Shown here in pieces: positions 1 through 8,437 of a DNA stretch of 16,888 nt. Under the pieces are notes generated by a model, which was given only the letters and a program-made list of their open reading frames with translations, was not told where the DNA came from and made no database searches. The stretch is from CAZYMF01 sp964648215 (lineage in GTDB: Bacteria > Desulfobacterota > Binatia > HRBIN30 > JACQVA1), in the NCBI GenBank assembly GCA_964648215.1, contig CAZYMF010000101.1, positions 1 to 16,888 on the forward strand, given 5' to 3'. The position numbers and the translations under genes were made by a program. Each line of letters begins with the position of its first letter. The first letter of the stretch is position 1.

Positions 1-690
1 ATCTCCTCGTCGATCTCCGGGAAGACGAACATCGAGGCGAACGAGGTGTGCCGGCGCGCGTTGGCGTCGAAGGGCGAGATGCGCACCAGGCGATGAATCC
101 CGGCCTCGGCTTTGAGATAGCCGTAGGCGTACGGTCCCTCGACGGTGAAGGTGGCGCTCTTGATGCCCGCGCCCTCGCCCGGCTGCAGGTCGACGACCTC
201 GGTCTTGAAGCCGCGGCGCTCGGCCCAGCGCAGGTACATGCGCAGCAGCATCTCGGCCCAGTCCTGCGCCTCGGTTCCGCCGGCGCCGGGATGCAGCGTC
301 ACGATCGCGTTGCCGGCGTCGTACTCGCCCCCGAGCAGGCGCTGCAGCTCCAGGGTGGCCAGGGCGGCCTCGATCGACTCGACCTTGGCCATCGCTTCGG
401 CGGCGGCGTCGGCGTCGCCCTCGGCCGCCATCTCGGCAAAGATACGGGCCTCGTCGAGATCGTTCCTCTGCCGCCTCCAGGCGTCGAGGGGCTCGGCGAG
501 CAGCGAGCGCTCCTTCAGCCTGGCCTGGGCCTTTTCCCCATCGTTCCAGAAATCGGGGGACGCGGCGGCGGCATCGAGCCGGGCGATCTGGGCCTCGCGA
601 CTGGCGACGTCAAAGATGCCTCCCGAGGAGGCTCAAGCGCTCCTCCAGGCTCTGCACGCGCTGCTGAATTTCGGCGACCTCGATGTCCAT
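1..690 (-). CDS. prfB: peptide chain release factor 2, 5' part, with programmed +1 frameshift
   Basis: RF2 reads UGA and UAA stop codons and triggers peptide release on the ribosome. The ATG at 690-688 opens 26 codons (MDIEVAEIQQ...LLGRHL) that end at an in-frame TGA (612-610). Translation continues in the +1 frame from GAC at 611. The shifted frame gives an alpha-helical N-terminal domain, then the RF signatures HPGAGGTEAQDW, RMYLRWAERRGFKTEV, YAYGYLKAEAGIHRLVR and the anticodon-like tripeptide SPF followed by RRHTSFASMFVFPE. About 229 of an expected 360 or so residues are present. The gene runs off the window's left edge before the catalytic GGQ loop, so GGQ cannot be checked. Matching the usual RF2 N-terminus of about 25 codons before the shift supports this start. 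The call is very secure. Confidence 0.97.
609..624 (-). promoter_or_regulatory. prfB: RF2 autoregulatory +1 frameshift signal
   Basis: On the minus strand the sequence reads GGGAGG (624-619), CAT, CTT (615-613), TGA (612-610), C (609). This is the RF2 frameshift site: an internal SD-like GGAGG three bases before CTT, the slippery CTT, and a UGA followed by C, which is a poor termination context. When RF2 is scarce the ribosome slips +1 and makes full-length RF2. Sequence continuity of RF2 homology across the shift confirms it. Confidence 0.96.
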
Positions 691-832
691 GTCGTTGCCA
701 ACCACCTTTCGACTGCCTCGCCCGTTGACGAAGAGACATTCTCTAGCGCCGACCGCTGCAAATGCAAGCCGCGGGGACCGGCCTCTGTTCCCGGTTTGCC
801 GTCTCCGCTTTCTCGTTCGGCCCGCCAAGTCG

Positions 833-861
833 TTGAACCAGCCCGGCCCGCCTGGTATACG
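833..861 (+). promoter_or_regulatory. candidate sigma70-type promoter for the large propeller gene
   Basis: TTGAAC (833-838) and TATACG (856-861) are separated by 17 bases, each matching 4 of 6 consensus positions. They lie about 130 bases before the GTG start at 989. The rest of the 300-base gap (691-988) shows no convincing gene, and it should also contain the minus-strand prfB promoter, which I could not pin down. The call is by pattern only. Confidence 0.35.
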
Positions 862-988
862 CACCTGCCTGGTGGCAACGCGAATCGGCAGGCGCGCCCC
901 GGGAGGCGCCGAGGAACGGCACGGAGAGCCGCCTCCGCGCCGGATGAAGCGTGCCCGCACGGACACGCACACCGGGTAGCGACGCGCC

Positions 989-3900
989 GTGCATCTCACC
1001 GCCGCAGCATCTCACCGGCATCTGCCCTTCCTGGCCGTCCTCTGCCTCGTAGCGTTGCCGATCGTCGCTTCGGCCTCGGTCGCCAACGCTCCCGGCATCG
1101 GGGTGACGGCGACGGGCCAGGTCGCCGCCGGCGGCAGCGGCCCGGGCGCGGCCGCCAGCGCCGACGGCTGTCAGGTCGCCTTCGCCAGCACCTCGCCGTT
1201 GACGGCCAATCCCGGCGAGGACTCCAATCACCTGAGCGACATCTATCTGCGCAACCGCTGCCTCGGCGCCACCGAGCGCGTCAGCATCGGCCCGCGGCAA
1301 CGGCAAGCCGACGGGCCCAGCGTCAACCCGGCCATCAGCGACGACGGCTGCGTCGTCGCCTTCGAGTCCGACGCCGACAATCTGGACGACAGCGTCGCCG
1401 ACGCCAACGGCCGCACCGACGTCTACGTGCGCGATCGCTGCGCCGGCGCCACCGAGCTGATTTCCGTTTCGCCGCTGCGGCGCGCGGGCAACCGGCGCAG
1501 CTTCGACCCCGTGGTCAGTCACGACGGCTGCCTGGTCGCCTTCGTCTCGCAGGCGACGGATCTCACCGGCGATCGCCCCGACGGGAGCGCCCACCTGTTC
1601 GTGCGCGATCGCTGCGGCGGCACGACCCGGCGGATTGCGCCCGTCAGCCCGCCCCGGGCGCCGCGCGTCGGGGTCCTCCTCTATCACGGCAACGCCGGCT
1701 TGATCCCCGAGCCGGACCACTACCAGGCGCTCACGGATCGCTATGCGATGCTCGGAGCCGACGTGATCGAGACCAGCATTTTCCCGAGCGATCTGAGCGA
1801 CTACCGAGTCGTCTTCCTCATCTCTCCCGGAGCGGTCGACGGCGGGCCGGCCAGCTTCTTCACGCCGTCGCAGGTCACGGCACTGAAGGCCTTCCTCGGC
1901 GGCGGCGGGCGGCTGGTGATCCTGGCCGAGCACGGCAGCGTTCCCGGCACCGCGACCGTGAACGACCTCCTGTCGCGACTGGACACCAGCATGCGGGAGA
2001 ACCGTGATCGCTTCTTCACCGGCGGATGCGGCTCCGCGCCGACGACGGTGATCCCGCCCGACCCGCTCACGCTGACGCCCGACCCCGTCACCATCGTCGA
2101 CCTGGCCAACGCCGCCTCCCTGCAGATCGTCGACGGCGCCTCGTCCTGGCCGCAGGCGGCCGCGCCTCGCTGCATCCTCCAGGACTCGAGCCACAACTGC
2201 TTCGCGCTGGCTCAGCGGCTGAGCCCGAACGGCCTGGCCGGTGACGTCGTCCTCGTCGGCGACTCGAACCTGTTCGCCGACCAATGCGATTTCATGAGCG
2301 AGAGCACGGCGCTGAGCAACCGCTTCCTGGCCTCGAACCTCTATCTGCTCGCACCGCTGACGGCACCGCGCAAGCAGCTGGTAAAGCCACGCGCCTTCGA
2401 CCGCGACGGCCGGCTGCTGGTGTTCACCAGCGACGCCATCCTCAACGGCGACAACAACGCCAGCTCGGACGTCTTCGCCGCCGATCTCGTCTCGGGCGAC
2501 CTCGAACGGCTCAGCGTATCGCCCGCGGGCGCGACGGCCGACGGCCGCAGCTACGGCGCCACCGTGAGCGCCGACGGCTGCCGCGTCGCCTTCGTCTCGG
2601 AAGCGACGAACCTGGTGTCCGGGGACGGCAACGGGCAAGCGGACATCTTCGTGCGCGACCGTTGTACCCACACGCTGCGACGACTCGTCCCGCCGCAAGG
2701 GGGCGAAGCCAACGGACCGAGCCGCGTCGCCGCGATTTCCGCCGACGGCAATCTGGTCGCCTTCGAGTCCGACGCCACCAACTGGACGGCGCTGGACACC
2801 GACGGGCAGCGGGATGTCTTCGTGCGAAACCTCGACGACGGGAGCACCGAGAACGCCAGCGTGCGGCCCGGCGGGGCGCAGCCGAGCAAGCCCAGCACCC
2901 TGGAGGACATCGTCGACGACGGCCGCCTGGTGATTCTGACCAGTGCCGAGCCCTACTGGAGCACGGACAAGAACCTGCTACCCGATGTCTTCGCCTCGAA
3001 CATCGGCATCGCGCCGCCGCTGCCGAGCCCGACGCCGACGGCGACGGCGAAGCCGATCGAGACCATCGTCTTCCCGGGGACGATCACCGGCACCTCGACC
3101 ACCATGACGACCGACCTGTTTCCCGGCGATTCCTGCGGCTCGCCCGGCGCCATCGCGAGCGTGGTCGTGCGCGGGATGAACGGGAGCTTCTCCTTCACTC
3201 CCTTGGTCGTCTCCTGCAACGGCACGACGGCACCGCAGCCGGCCGCCCTGCCCCTGCTTCTGGCAAGCGGACAGGCCTTGCGTCTGGCCTTCCACTTCAG
3301 CCCCGGGGCGATCGGCAGCTTCGTGGCCGTCGCCACCGTGTCGAGCCCCGCCGGCGAGGTGATCGCCTCGTACTCGCTGCGCGGACAGGGGCTGCCGGTG
3401 CCGACCTCGACGTGGACCCCGTCGGCGACAAGGACGATCACGCCGACGCCGACACCCAGCCGCACGCCCACGAGCACCAAGACCGCCACCGGGACGCGCA
3501 CGCCCACCTTCACCCCGACGCCGACCCGCACTCCGCCGCCGACGTGGACACCGACCGAGACGCGCACACCGACGCCGACGCGCACGCCCACGCCCACCCT
3601 GACGCCGACCCTGACCTTCAGCCCGTCGCCGACGCTGACGCCGCGCCCGACCACAACGCCGACGCGAACGCCGACGATCACACCGACGATCACGGAAACA
3701 CCGACACCGACCGACACGGCGACACGACGACCGAGCTTCACCCCGACGTCGACGCGAACGTTCTCGCCGACGCGCACGCCCACCGCGACCCCGTCGGAGA
3801 CCCGCACGCACACGCCGACGGCGACGCCCAGCGACACGCGCACGCCCACCCCGTCACGAACTCCGACCACCACCGCGACGGAGACGCCGACGCGCACGCC

Positions 3901-4249
3901 CACCCGGACGGCGACGCCGACGGACACGGCGACAGCGACGCCGACGCCGACCGACACCGGGACGGTGACGCCGACTTTCACCCCGACGGCCACCCCGACC
4001 GAGACCGCAACGCGGACGCCGACGCGAACGCCGACCGACACCCGGACCGCCACCCCGACGCGCACCCCGACGTCGACGCGCACCCCGACGTCGACGCGCA
4101 CGCGGACGCCGACGCGCACCCCGACGCGAACGCCGACCGACACCCGGACCGCCACGCCAACGCGCACGCCCACGCCGACGCGGACACTGTCGCCGACCCG
4201 GACGCTACCGCCCAGCGCCACGCCGACGGCAACGCCGCCCACGGGCTGA
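989..4249 (+). CDS. secreted TolB-like beta-propeller protein with inserted amidotransferase-like domain and Thr-Pro tail
   Basis: This 1086-residue protein starts at GTG 989 and has a signal peptide (hydrophobic 12-28, then ASA). Residues 30-217 hold three WD40/TolB-type propeller repeats, each with S-x-DGC-x-VAF and DIYLRNRC/DVYVRDRC-like strands. Residues about 218-456 are a separate alpha/beta domain (RVGVLLYHG, VVFLISPG, FLGGGGRLVILAEHG, VVLVGDSNLF) resembling DUF4350/class I amidotransferase-like folds. Four further propeller repeats follow (457-673). A short Pro-Thr linker leads to an Ig/ASH-like domain (690-800, ending YSLRGQG). Residues 806-1086 are almost pure Thr-Pro-Arg/Ala/Ser repeats. 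No catalytic residues were recognised, so function is unknown; a surface or extracellular binding role is inferred. There is no strong SD, so the start could be slightly different. Confidence 0.85.
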   Translation: MHLTAAASHRHLPFLAVLCLVALPIVASASVANAPGIGVTATGQVAAGGSGPGAAASADGCQVAFASTSPLTANPGEDSNHLSDIYLRNRCLGATERVSIGPRQRQADGPSVNPAISDDGCVVAFESDADNLDDSVADANGRTDVYVRDRCAGATELISVSPLRRAGNRRSFDPVVSHDGCLVAFVSQATDLTGDRPDGSAHLFVRDRCGGTTRRIAPVSPPRAPRVGVLLYHGNAGLIPEPDHYQALTDRYAMLGADVIETSIFPSDLSDYRVVFLISPGAVDGGPASFFTPSQVTALKAFLGGGGRLVILAEHGSVPGTATVNDLLSRLDTSMRENRDRFFTGGCGSAPTTVIPPDPLTLTPDPVTIVDLANAASLQIVDGASSWPQAAAPRCILQDSSHNCFALAQRLSPNGLAGDVVLVGDSNLFADQCDFMSESTALSNRFLASNLYLLAPLTAPRKQLVKPRAFDRDGRLLVFTSDAILNGDNNASSDVFAADLVSGDLERLSVSPAGATADGRSYGATVSADGCRVAFVSEATNLVSGDGNGQADIFVRDRCTHTLRRLVPPQGGEANGPSRVAAISADGNLVAFESDATNWTALDTDGQRDVFVRNLDDGSTENASVRPGGAQPSKPSTLEDIVDDGRLVILTSAEPYWSTDKNLLPDVFASNIGIAPPLPSPTPTATAKPIETIVFPGTITGTSTTMTTDLFPGDSCGSPGAIASVVVRGMNGSFSFTPLVVSCNGTTAPQPAALPLLLASGQALRLAFHFSPGAIGSFVAVATVSSPAGEVIASYSLRGQGLPVPTSTWTPSATRTITPTPTPSRTPTSTKTATGTRTPTFTPTPTRTPPPTWTPTETRTPTPTRTPTPTLTPTLTFSPSPTLTPRPTTTPTRTPTITPTITETPTPTDTATRRPSFTPTSTRTFSPTRTPTATPSETRTHTPTATPSDTRTPTPSRTPTTTATETPTRTPTRTATPTDTATATPTPTDTGTVTPTFTPTATPTETATRTPTRTPTDTRTATPTRTPTSTRTPTSTRTRTPTRTPTRTPTDTRTATPTRTPTPTRTLSPTRTLPPSATPTATPPTG
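3404..4246 (+). repeat. Thr-Pro-rich low-complexity coding repeat
   Basis: The 3' end of the propeller gene is built from short degenerate units encoding TPT, RTPT and TATP steps. Exact copies show recent slippage: 35 bases at 4019-4053 recur at 4121-4155 (offset 102, in frame), and an 18-base unit is tandem at 4061-4078 and 4079-4096. The composition leaves several other frames open, including a Val-Gly-Arg frame on the minus strand and an Asp-His-Ala frame on the plus strand. These are by-products of the repeat. The tail is probably an extended, possibly glycosylated stalk (inference). Confidence 0.9.
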
Positions 4250-4279
4250 GGGCGGCATCAAGATCTCTGGCCAGAAATG

Positions 4280-4314
4280 ACGACGCCCCGCCGGAGTCTC
4301 CGGCGGGGCGTCGT
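4280..4314. terminator. strong hairpin, bidirectional terminator between convergent genes
   Basis: A perfect 16-bp GC-rich stem (4280-4295 with 4299-4314) has the three-base loop GTC. It sits 30 bases after the propeller gene stop and 20 bases after the cold-shock stop. The minus-strand side is followed by CATTTCTGG, a weak T-run, so it fits best as the cold-shock terminator. The plus side has only TTGGTTG. Confidence 0.8.
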
Positions 4315-4336
4315 TGGTTGCGGAGTGCGCGGGAAC

Positions 4337-4537
4337 TTACGCCTTGGTGACGTTCGTCGCCTGCGGTCCCTTGCGACCTTCGGTCACGTCGAAGTCGACG
4401 GCCTGGCCCGCTTCGAGGCTGCGGAAGCCATCACCCGAGATGGCCGAGTAGTGGACGAAGACGTCTTCGCCACTGTCGCTGTGGATGAAGCCGTACCCCT
4501 TCTCCGGGTTGAACCACTTTACGGTCCCGTGTGCCAT
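4337..4537 (-). CDS. csp: cold-shock domain protein
   Basis: This is a 66-residue single cold-shock domain, the usual family length. Members bind single-stranded RNA and DNA and act as RNA chaperones. RNP1 is KGYGFI (residues 13-18) and RNP2 is VFVHY (26-30). The N-terminus MAHGTVKWFNPEKG and the ending GPQATNVTKA are typical. I chose ATG 4537-4535. The GTG two codons upstream overlaps the SD GGAGGAGG (4550-4543) and is unlikely to be used. The gene is monocistronic, with its own terminator and a candidate promoter about 110 bases upstream. That gives a leader long enough for cold-shock mRNA regulation, although no specific leader element was recognised. Confidence 0.96.
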   Translation of the reverse strand: MAHGTVKWFNPEKGYGFIHSDSGEDVFVHYSAISGDGFRSLEAGQAVDFDVTEGRKGPQATNVTKA

Positions 4538-4644
4538 GGGCACCTCCTCCTTTGTTCGAACTCGTCTTCGAGGGGAAGGTGCTGATTGATTCGGGCCCCG
4601 TGAGGTGAACCGTGGCAGGTACTTCCCGTGCAGACTGTGGCCGA

Positions 4645-4673
4645 GCTATAGCCGAGGGTGATACACGCCGCAA
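4645..4673 (-). promoter_or_regulatory. candidate promoter of the cold-shock gene
   Basis: On the minus strand TTGCGG (4673-4668) and TATAGC (4650-4645) are 17 bases apart. This predicts a transcription start near 4638 and a leader of about 100 bases before the ATG at 4537. Long leaders are common in csp genes. The call is by pattern only. Confidence 0.4.
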
Positions 4674-4715
4674 CCAGTGGCGATGAGCGGGAGTGGGTCG
4701 GTTGGAACGCGAAGA

Positions 4716-4820
4716 ACGTAGGCGGTTGAGCGGTCAGGCGGTTCGCGGCTAGAGGGTTCGGGGTTCGGGCGCGGCCGGCGCGTTTCGACCCTAACGGCCG
4801 CCTTACCGCCAACCGCTTGA
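4716..4820. repeat. imperfect inverted repeat between csp and the hydrolase gene
   Basis: AGGCGGTTGAGCGGT near 4720-4734 is mirrored by ACCGCCAACCGCTT at 4805-4818, with one inserted base. Between them are further GCGGTT/CGGTCAGGCGGTT-like words and GGGTTCGG direct repeats. The element covers most of the 294-base space between the csp ATG and the hydrolase stop (4832) that the csp leader does not use. It may form the 3' hairpin of the hydrolase transcript. No coding signal was seen in it. Confidence 0.4.
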
Positions 4821-4831
4821 GACCACCTGCG

Positions 4832-5809
4832 TCAGCGGGCGCGGTAGTAGATCCGCTCGTCCCGCGTGTGCTTGTCGACCAGGCCGCGGTGGCGCAGATG
4901 CTCGAGGTGGGCCAGGGTCTCGAACGTCGCCGGGAACTGGACCGTCACCGGGCTGTCGACGTCGAACCCGAACACCTGGCTGGCCACCTCATAGCCGGAA
5001 TGGGGCCCGTGGCGGATGACGTCGAGCATCTCCCCCATGCGGTACTCGTGGTGCTGGATGATCTGGTTGGCACGATAGCGGTGGTCGGTGTACACGCCCC
5101 CGTGCGCCGGCAGCACCATGCGGACATCGAAGCGCTGCACCTTGCGCTGCGAGGCCAGGAAGTCACCGAGTGGATCCTCGGCACCCCCGGGGAAGTAACC
5201 CACGTGCGGCGTGATCTTCGGCAGCAGATGATCGCCGACGATCATCACCTTTTCCCGGCGCAGGTAGAGCACGCAGTGCCCGGGCGAATGCCCGGGAGTC
5301 CACACCACCTCGACCTCCATGTCGCCGACGTGCAGGACGTCGCCGTCCTCGATGAACGCATCCGGCGGCACCGTGACGTACAGACCGGCCCAGAACTCGT
5401 GCGGCGTCGGCACGCGGGCGAAGCGATCGATGGGAATCCCGCTGGCGTAGAAGAAGTTCACCGCCTCGGCGGGTCTCTCCTGCGGGGCGAAGAAGTGCGA
5501 GCGCTCGTACTCGGCCTGGTGCATGTAGAGACGCGCTCCCGTCATCTCCTTGTACACCTTCGAGGTGCCGAAGTGGTCGGGATGGTGATGGGTACAGATG
5601 ATCTGGGTAATGCGCGAGGGCGGGCAGTGGACCGCTTGCAGAGCGGTCTCCAGGGTCTGAATGCTGTCGCTGCTGTTGACCCCGGTGTCGATCAGCGCCC
5701 ATTCGTCCCCAGAGCGGAGAAGGAAGACGTTGACGATGGTCGGCCGCATCGGCAGCGGCAGGTGGATCATGAAGATGCCGGGCCATACTTCCCGGATCCT
5801 GGTCTCCAT
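4832..5809 (-). CDS. metallo-beta-lactamase-fold hydrolase with C-terminal winged-helix-like region
   Basis: The 325-residue protein from ATG 5809-5807 has the binuclear metal motif H74-x-H76-x-D78-H79 (THHHPDH) and further ligands H174 (TPGHSPGH), D193 (IVGDH) and H236 (LPAHGG). This set matches the glyoxalase II / LACTB2-like branch of the superfamily. The last 75 residues (HHEYRMGEMLDVI... to LRHRGLVDKH...IYYRAR) look like the winged-helix tail of that branch. Likely a soluble hydrolase of a thioester, lactone or phosphodiester; the substrate cannot be read from sequence. A longer in-frame extension upstream overlaps the dodecin gene and is rejected. AGGAGG lies 13 bases upstream, a rather long spacing. 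The gene follows the dodecin gene by 43 bases, so co-transcription is likely. Confidence 0.93.
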   Translation of the reverse strand: METRIREVWPGIFMIHLPLPMRPTIVNVFLLRSGDEWALIDTGVNSSDSIQTLETALQAVHCPPSRITQIICTHHHPDHFGTSKVYKEMTGARLYMHQAEYERSHFFAPQERPAEAVNFFYASGIPIDRFARVPTPHEFWAGLYVTVPPDAFIEDGDVLHVGDMEVEVVWTPGHSPGHCVLYLRREKVMIVGDHLLPKITPHVGYFPGGAEDPLGDFLASQRKVQRFDVRMVLPAHGGVYTDHRYRANQIIQHHEYRMGEMLDVIRHGPHSGYEVASQVFGFDVDSPVTVQFPATFETLAHLEHLRHRGLVDKHTRDERIYYRAR

Positions 5810-5852
5810 CGTCCTGTCTCGTCCTCCTGGTTTCGGCGCCGCCGGGGACCGC

Positions 5853-6065
5853 TTACTCGTGCAGCCGATCCTGCACCGCGAAGCTGATGCGAATGCGCAC
5901 ACGCCAGTGCAGCACGCCGCCGCTGTCGACGGCGCCGGCGATGTCCTCGACGTGGACGTGGCGAATTCCGTCGATCGTCACCGCCGCCCGCGCCAGGGCG
6001 ATCTTGACGGCGTCTTCGATGCTGTTGGCGGACACTCCCGTGAGCTCGATCGACTTCTCGACCAT
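5853..6065 (-). CDS. dodecin-family small protein
   Basis: This 70-residue protein matches the dodecin family in length and pattern: VEKSIELTGVSANSIEDAV, then the helix segment ALARAAVTIDGI, then strands ending WRVRIRISFAVQD. Dodecins form hollow dodecamers that store flavins or related ligands. The ATG at 6065-6063 has an ideal SD (AGGAGG, 6076-6071, five bases away). The position of the flavin-stacking Trp in the archaeal and Thermus proteins (xDW/VVW before A/FEV) is occupied by H36; the only Trp here is W54. Flavin binding is therefore uncertain. The gene is first in a probable two-gene unit with the hydrolase and divergent from rsmH. Confidence 0.9.
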   Translation of the reverse strand: MVEKSIELTGVSANSIEDAVKIALARAAVTIDGIRHVHVEDIAGAVDSGGVLHWRVRIRISFAVQDRLHE

Positions 6066-6085
6066 GATTGCCTCCTGGAACGCGA

Positions 6086-6114
6086 ACCGTACGGGAGCCT
6101 CACCAGGCAGTCAA
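6086..6114 (-). promoter_or_regulatory. candidate promoter of the dodecin-hydrolase unit
   Basis: On the minus strand TTGACT (6114-6109) is 17 bases from TACGGT (6091-6086). It predicts a start near 6080, just before the AGGAGG SD of the dodecin gene, giving a short leader of about 15 bases. The -35 matches 5 of 6 positions; the -10 is weak. Confidence 0.4.
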
Positions 6115-6189
6115 GCAACGCCATCGCTTGGTGAATTCACAGCGCACGGTCTCTTGCGGTCACCGCCGAGAAGGGATACGCGGTGCGCC

Positions 6190-7098
6190 ATGACGCAGTC
6201 CGTCCACCGCCCGGTGATGCTGGAGGAGGTGTTGACGCATCTGCTGGGCGCCGCCGGCCGTCGCTTCATCGACGCCACGCTCGACGGCGGAGGTCATACG
6301 GCGGCGCTGCTGCAACGCACCGCCCCCGAAGGCTGCGTCCTCGGCATCGATCGCGATCCGGACCTGATCACCGCCGTCCGAACCACGCTCGCCGCCGAGC
6401 TCGAATCGGGACGACTCCTGCTCGCCAGCGGCAGCTTCCAGGCCCTCACCCGCATCGCGGCGGCGCGCCACTTCGAGCCGGTCGACGGCATTCTCTTCGA
6501 CCTCGGCCTCAGCTCCTACCATCTGGAGGCGAGCGGCCGCGGCTTCAGCTTCATGCGCGCGGAGCCCCTCGACATGCGCTTCGACCCGTGCGACGACTCG
6601 ATCGAGACCGCCGCCGACGTCTTGCGCACGCGCACCGTCGACGAGCTCGCGGCCATCTTCGGCAGGTTCGGCGAAGAGCGCTTCGCCGGCCGCATCGCCG
6701 GGCGGATCATCGTCGAGCGCGAACGCGAGCCGATCACGACCACGACCCAGCTGCTCGACCTGATCACCGCCGCGCTGCCGGCGCGGGTGCGGTGGCGGGC
6801 GGCACGGTCGGCGGCGCGCGTGTTTCAAGCCCTGCGCATCGCCGTCAACGACGAGCTCGAGGCGGTCAGCGAAGCTCTGCCGCAAGCGGTCTCCCTGCTG
6901 GCCCCCGGCGGACGGCTCGTCGTGATCTCCTTTCACTCGCTGGAGGACCGCATGGTCAAGCAGTTCTTCGTTGCCGAGCGCGACGCCGGACGGCTGCGCG
7001 TCCTGACCAAGCGACCGCTGCGCGCCGCCGAGGAGGAGGTCGCCGCCAACTCGCGCGCCGCCAGCGCCAAGCTGCGGGTGGCGGAGAAGCTCGGGTAG
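6190..7098 (+). CDS. rsmH: 16S rRNA (cytosine(1402)-N(4))-methyltransferase
   Basis: RsmH (MraW) methylates N4 of C1402 in the 16S rRNA P-site decoding region, using S-adenosylmethionine. The 302 residues are close to the normal length. Seen motifs are HRPVMLEEVL at the N-terminus, the SAM-binding DATLDGGGHTAALL (28-41), IDRDPDLI, FDLGLSS, RGFSF, DMRFDP, RVFQALRIAVNDEL (210-223), the FHSLEDRMVK motif (248-257) and the ending NSRAASAKLRVAEK. ATG 6190 is preceded by AAGGGA at poor spacing, so initiation may be weak. Unusually, no mraZ, ftsL, ftsI or mur genes flank it; its neighbours are a divergent dodecin gene and a convergent dehydrogenase. Confidence 0.97.
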   Translation: MTQSVHRPVMLEEVLTHLLGAAGRRFIDATLDGGGHTAALLQRTAPEGCVLGIDRDPDLITAVRTTLAAELESGRLLLASGSFQALTRIAAARHFEPVDGILFDLGLSSYHLEASGRGFSFMRAEPLDMRFDPCDDSIETAADVLRTRTVDELAAIFGRFGEERFAGRIAGRIIVEREREPITTTTQLLDLITAALPARVRWRAARSAARVFQALRIAVNDELEAVSEALPQAVSLLAPGGRLVVISFHSLEDRMVKQFFVAERDAGRLRVLTKRPLRAAEEEVAANSRAASAKLRVAEKLG

Positions 7099-7113
7099 CG
7101 GCGGCAAGCGGGC

Positions 7114-7160
7114 GCGCGCGGCGACGCCGGTCCGAGTAGATGTCCCGAGCCGCCGCGCGC
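7114..7160. terminator. GC-rich inverted repeat between convergent rsmH and acyl-CoA dehydrogenase genes
   Basis: GCGCGCGGCG (7114-7123) pairs with CGCCGCGCGC (7151-7160) across a 27-base loop. It fills the 67-base space between two convergent stops. There is no T-run, so it is at most a factor-dependent or weak terminator. Confidence 0.4.
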
Positions 7161-7165
7161 CGAGA

Positions 7166-8383
<1,218 letters not shown>

Positions 8384-8437
8384 GGGAAGCCTCCGTTGCG
8401 TTGAGTTGGCGCTTTTCGTGCGGCGACCGCTCGCGCG

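Noticed and set aside
145..2007. Long plus-strand frame across prfB and the propeller gene
   Set aside because: It is antisense to prfB and then out of frame with the propeller gene, with Arg/Ser-rich composition and no domain. It is a high-GC shadow.
743..2698. Minus-strand 651-codon frame opposite the propeller gene
   Set aside because: It is antisense to a well-supported coding region, has no recognisable domain and has the usual Arg/Ala/Gly-rich shadow composition.
2953..4242. Minus-strand 429-codon frame encoding Val-Gly-Val-Arg repeats
   Set aside because: It is the reverse reading of the Thr-Pro codon repeat; simple periodicity keeps the frame open. It has no SD or independent signature.
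3404..4246. Possible CRISPR array
   Set aside because: The repeats are short, degenerate and multiples of three bases with no unique spacers. This is coding low complexity.
2284..4350. Plus-strand frame rich in Asp, His and Ala over the Thr-Pro region
   Set aside because: It is a frame shadow of the same repeat. The frame from 989 has a signal peptide and recognisable domains, so it is the real one.
4541..4543. GTG as start of the cold-shock gene
   Set aside because: It overlaps the SD sequence; the ATG two codons later has correct spacing and gives the standard N-terminus.
5810..5902. N-terminal extension of the metallo-hydrolase
   Set aside because: The added 31 residues are low quality and overlap the dodecin gene 3' end. 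The ATG at 5809 begins exactly where family similarity starts.
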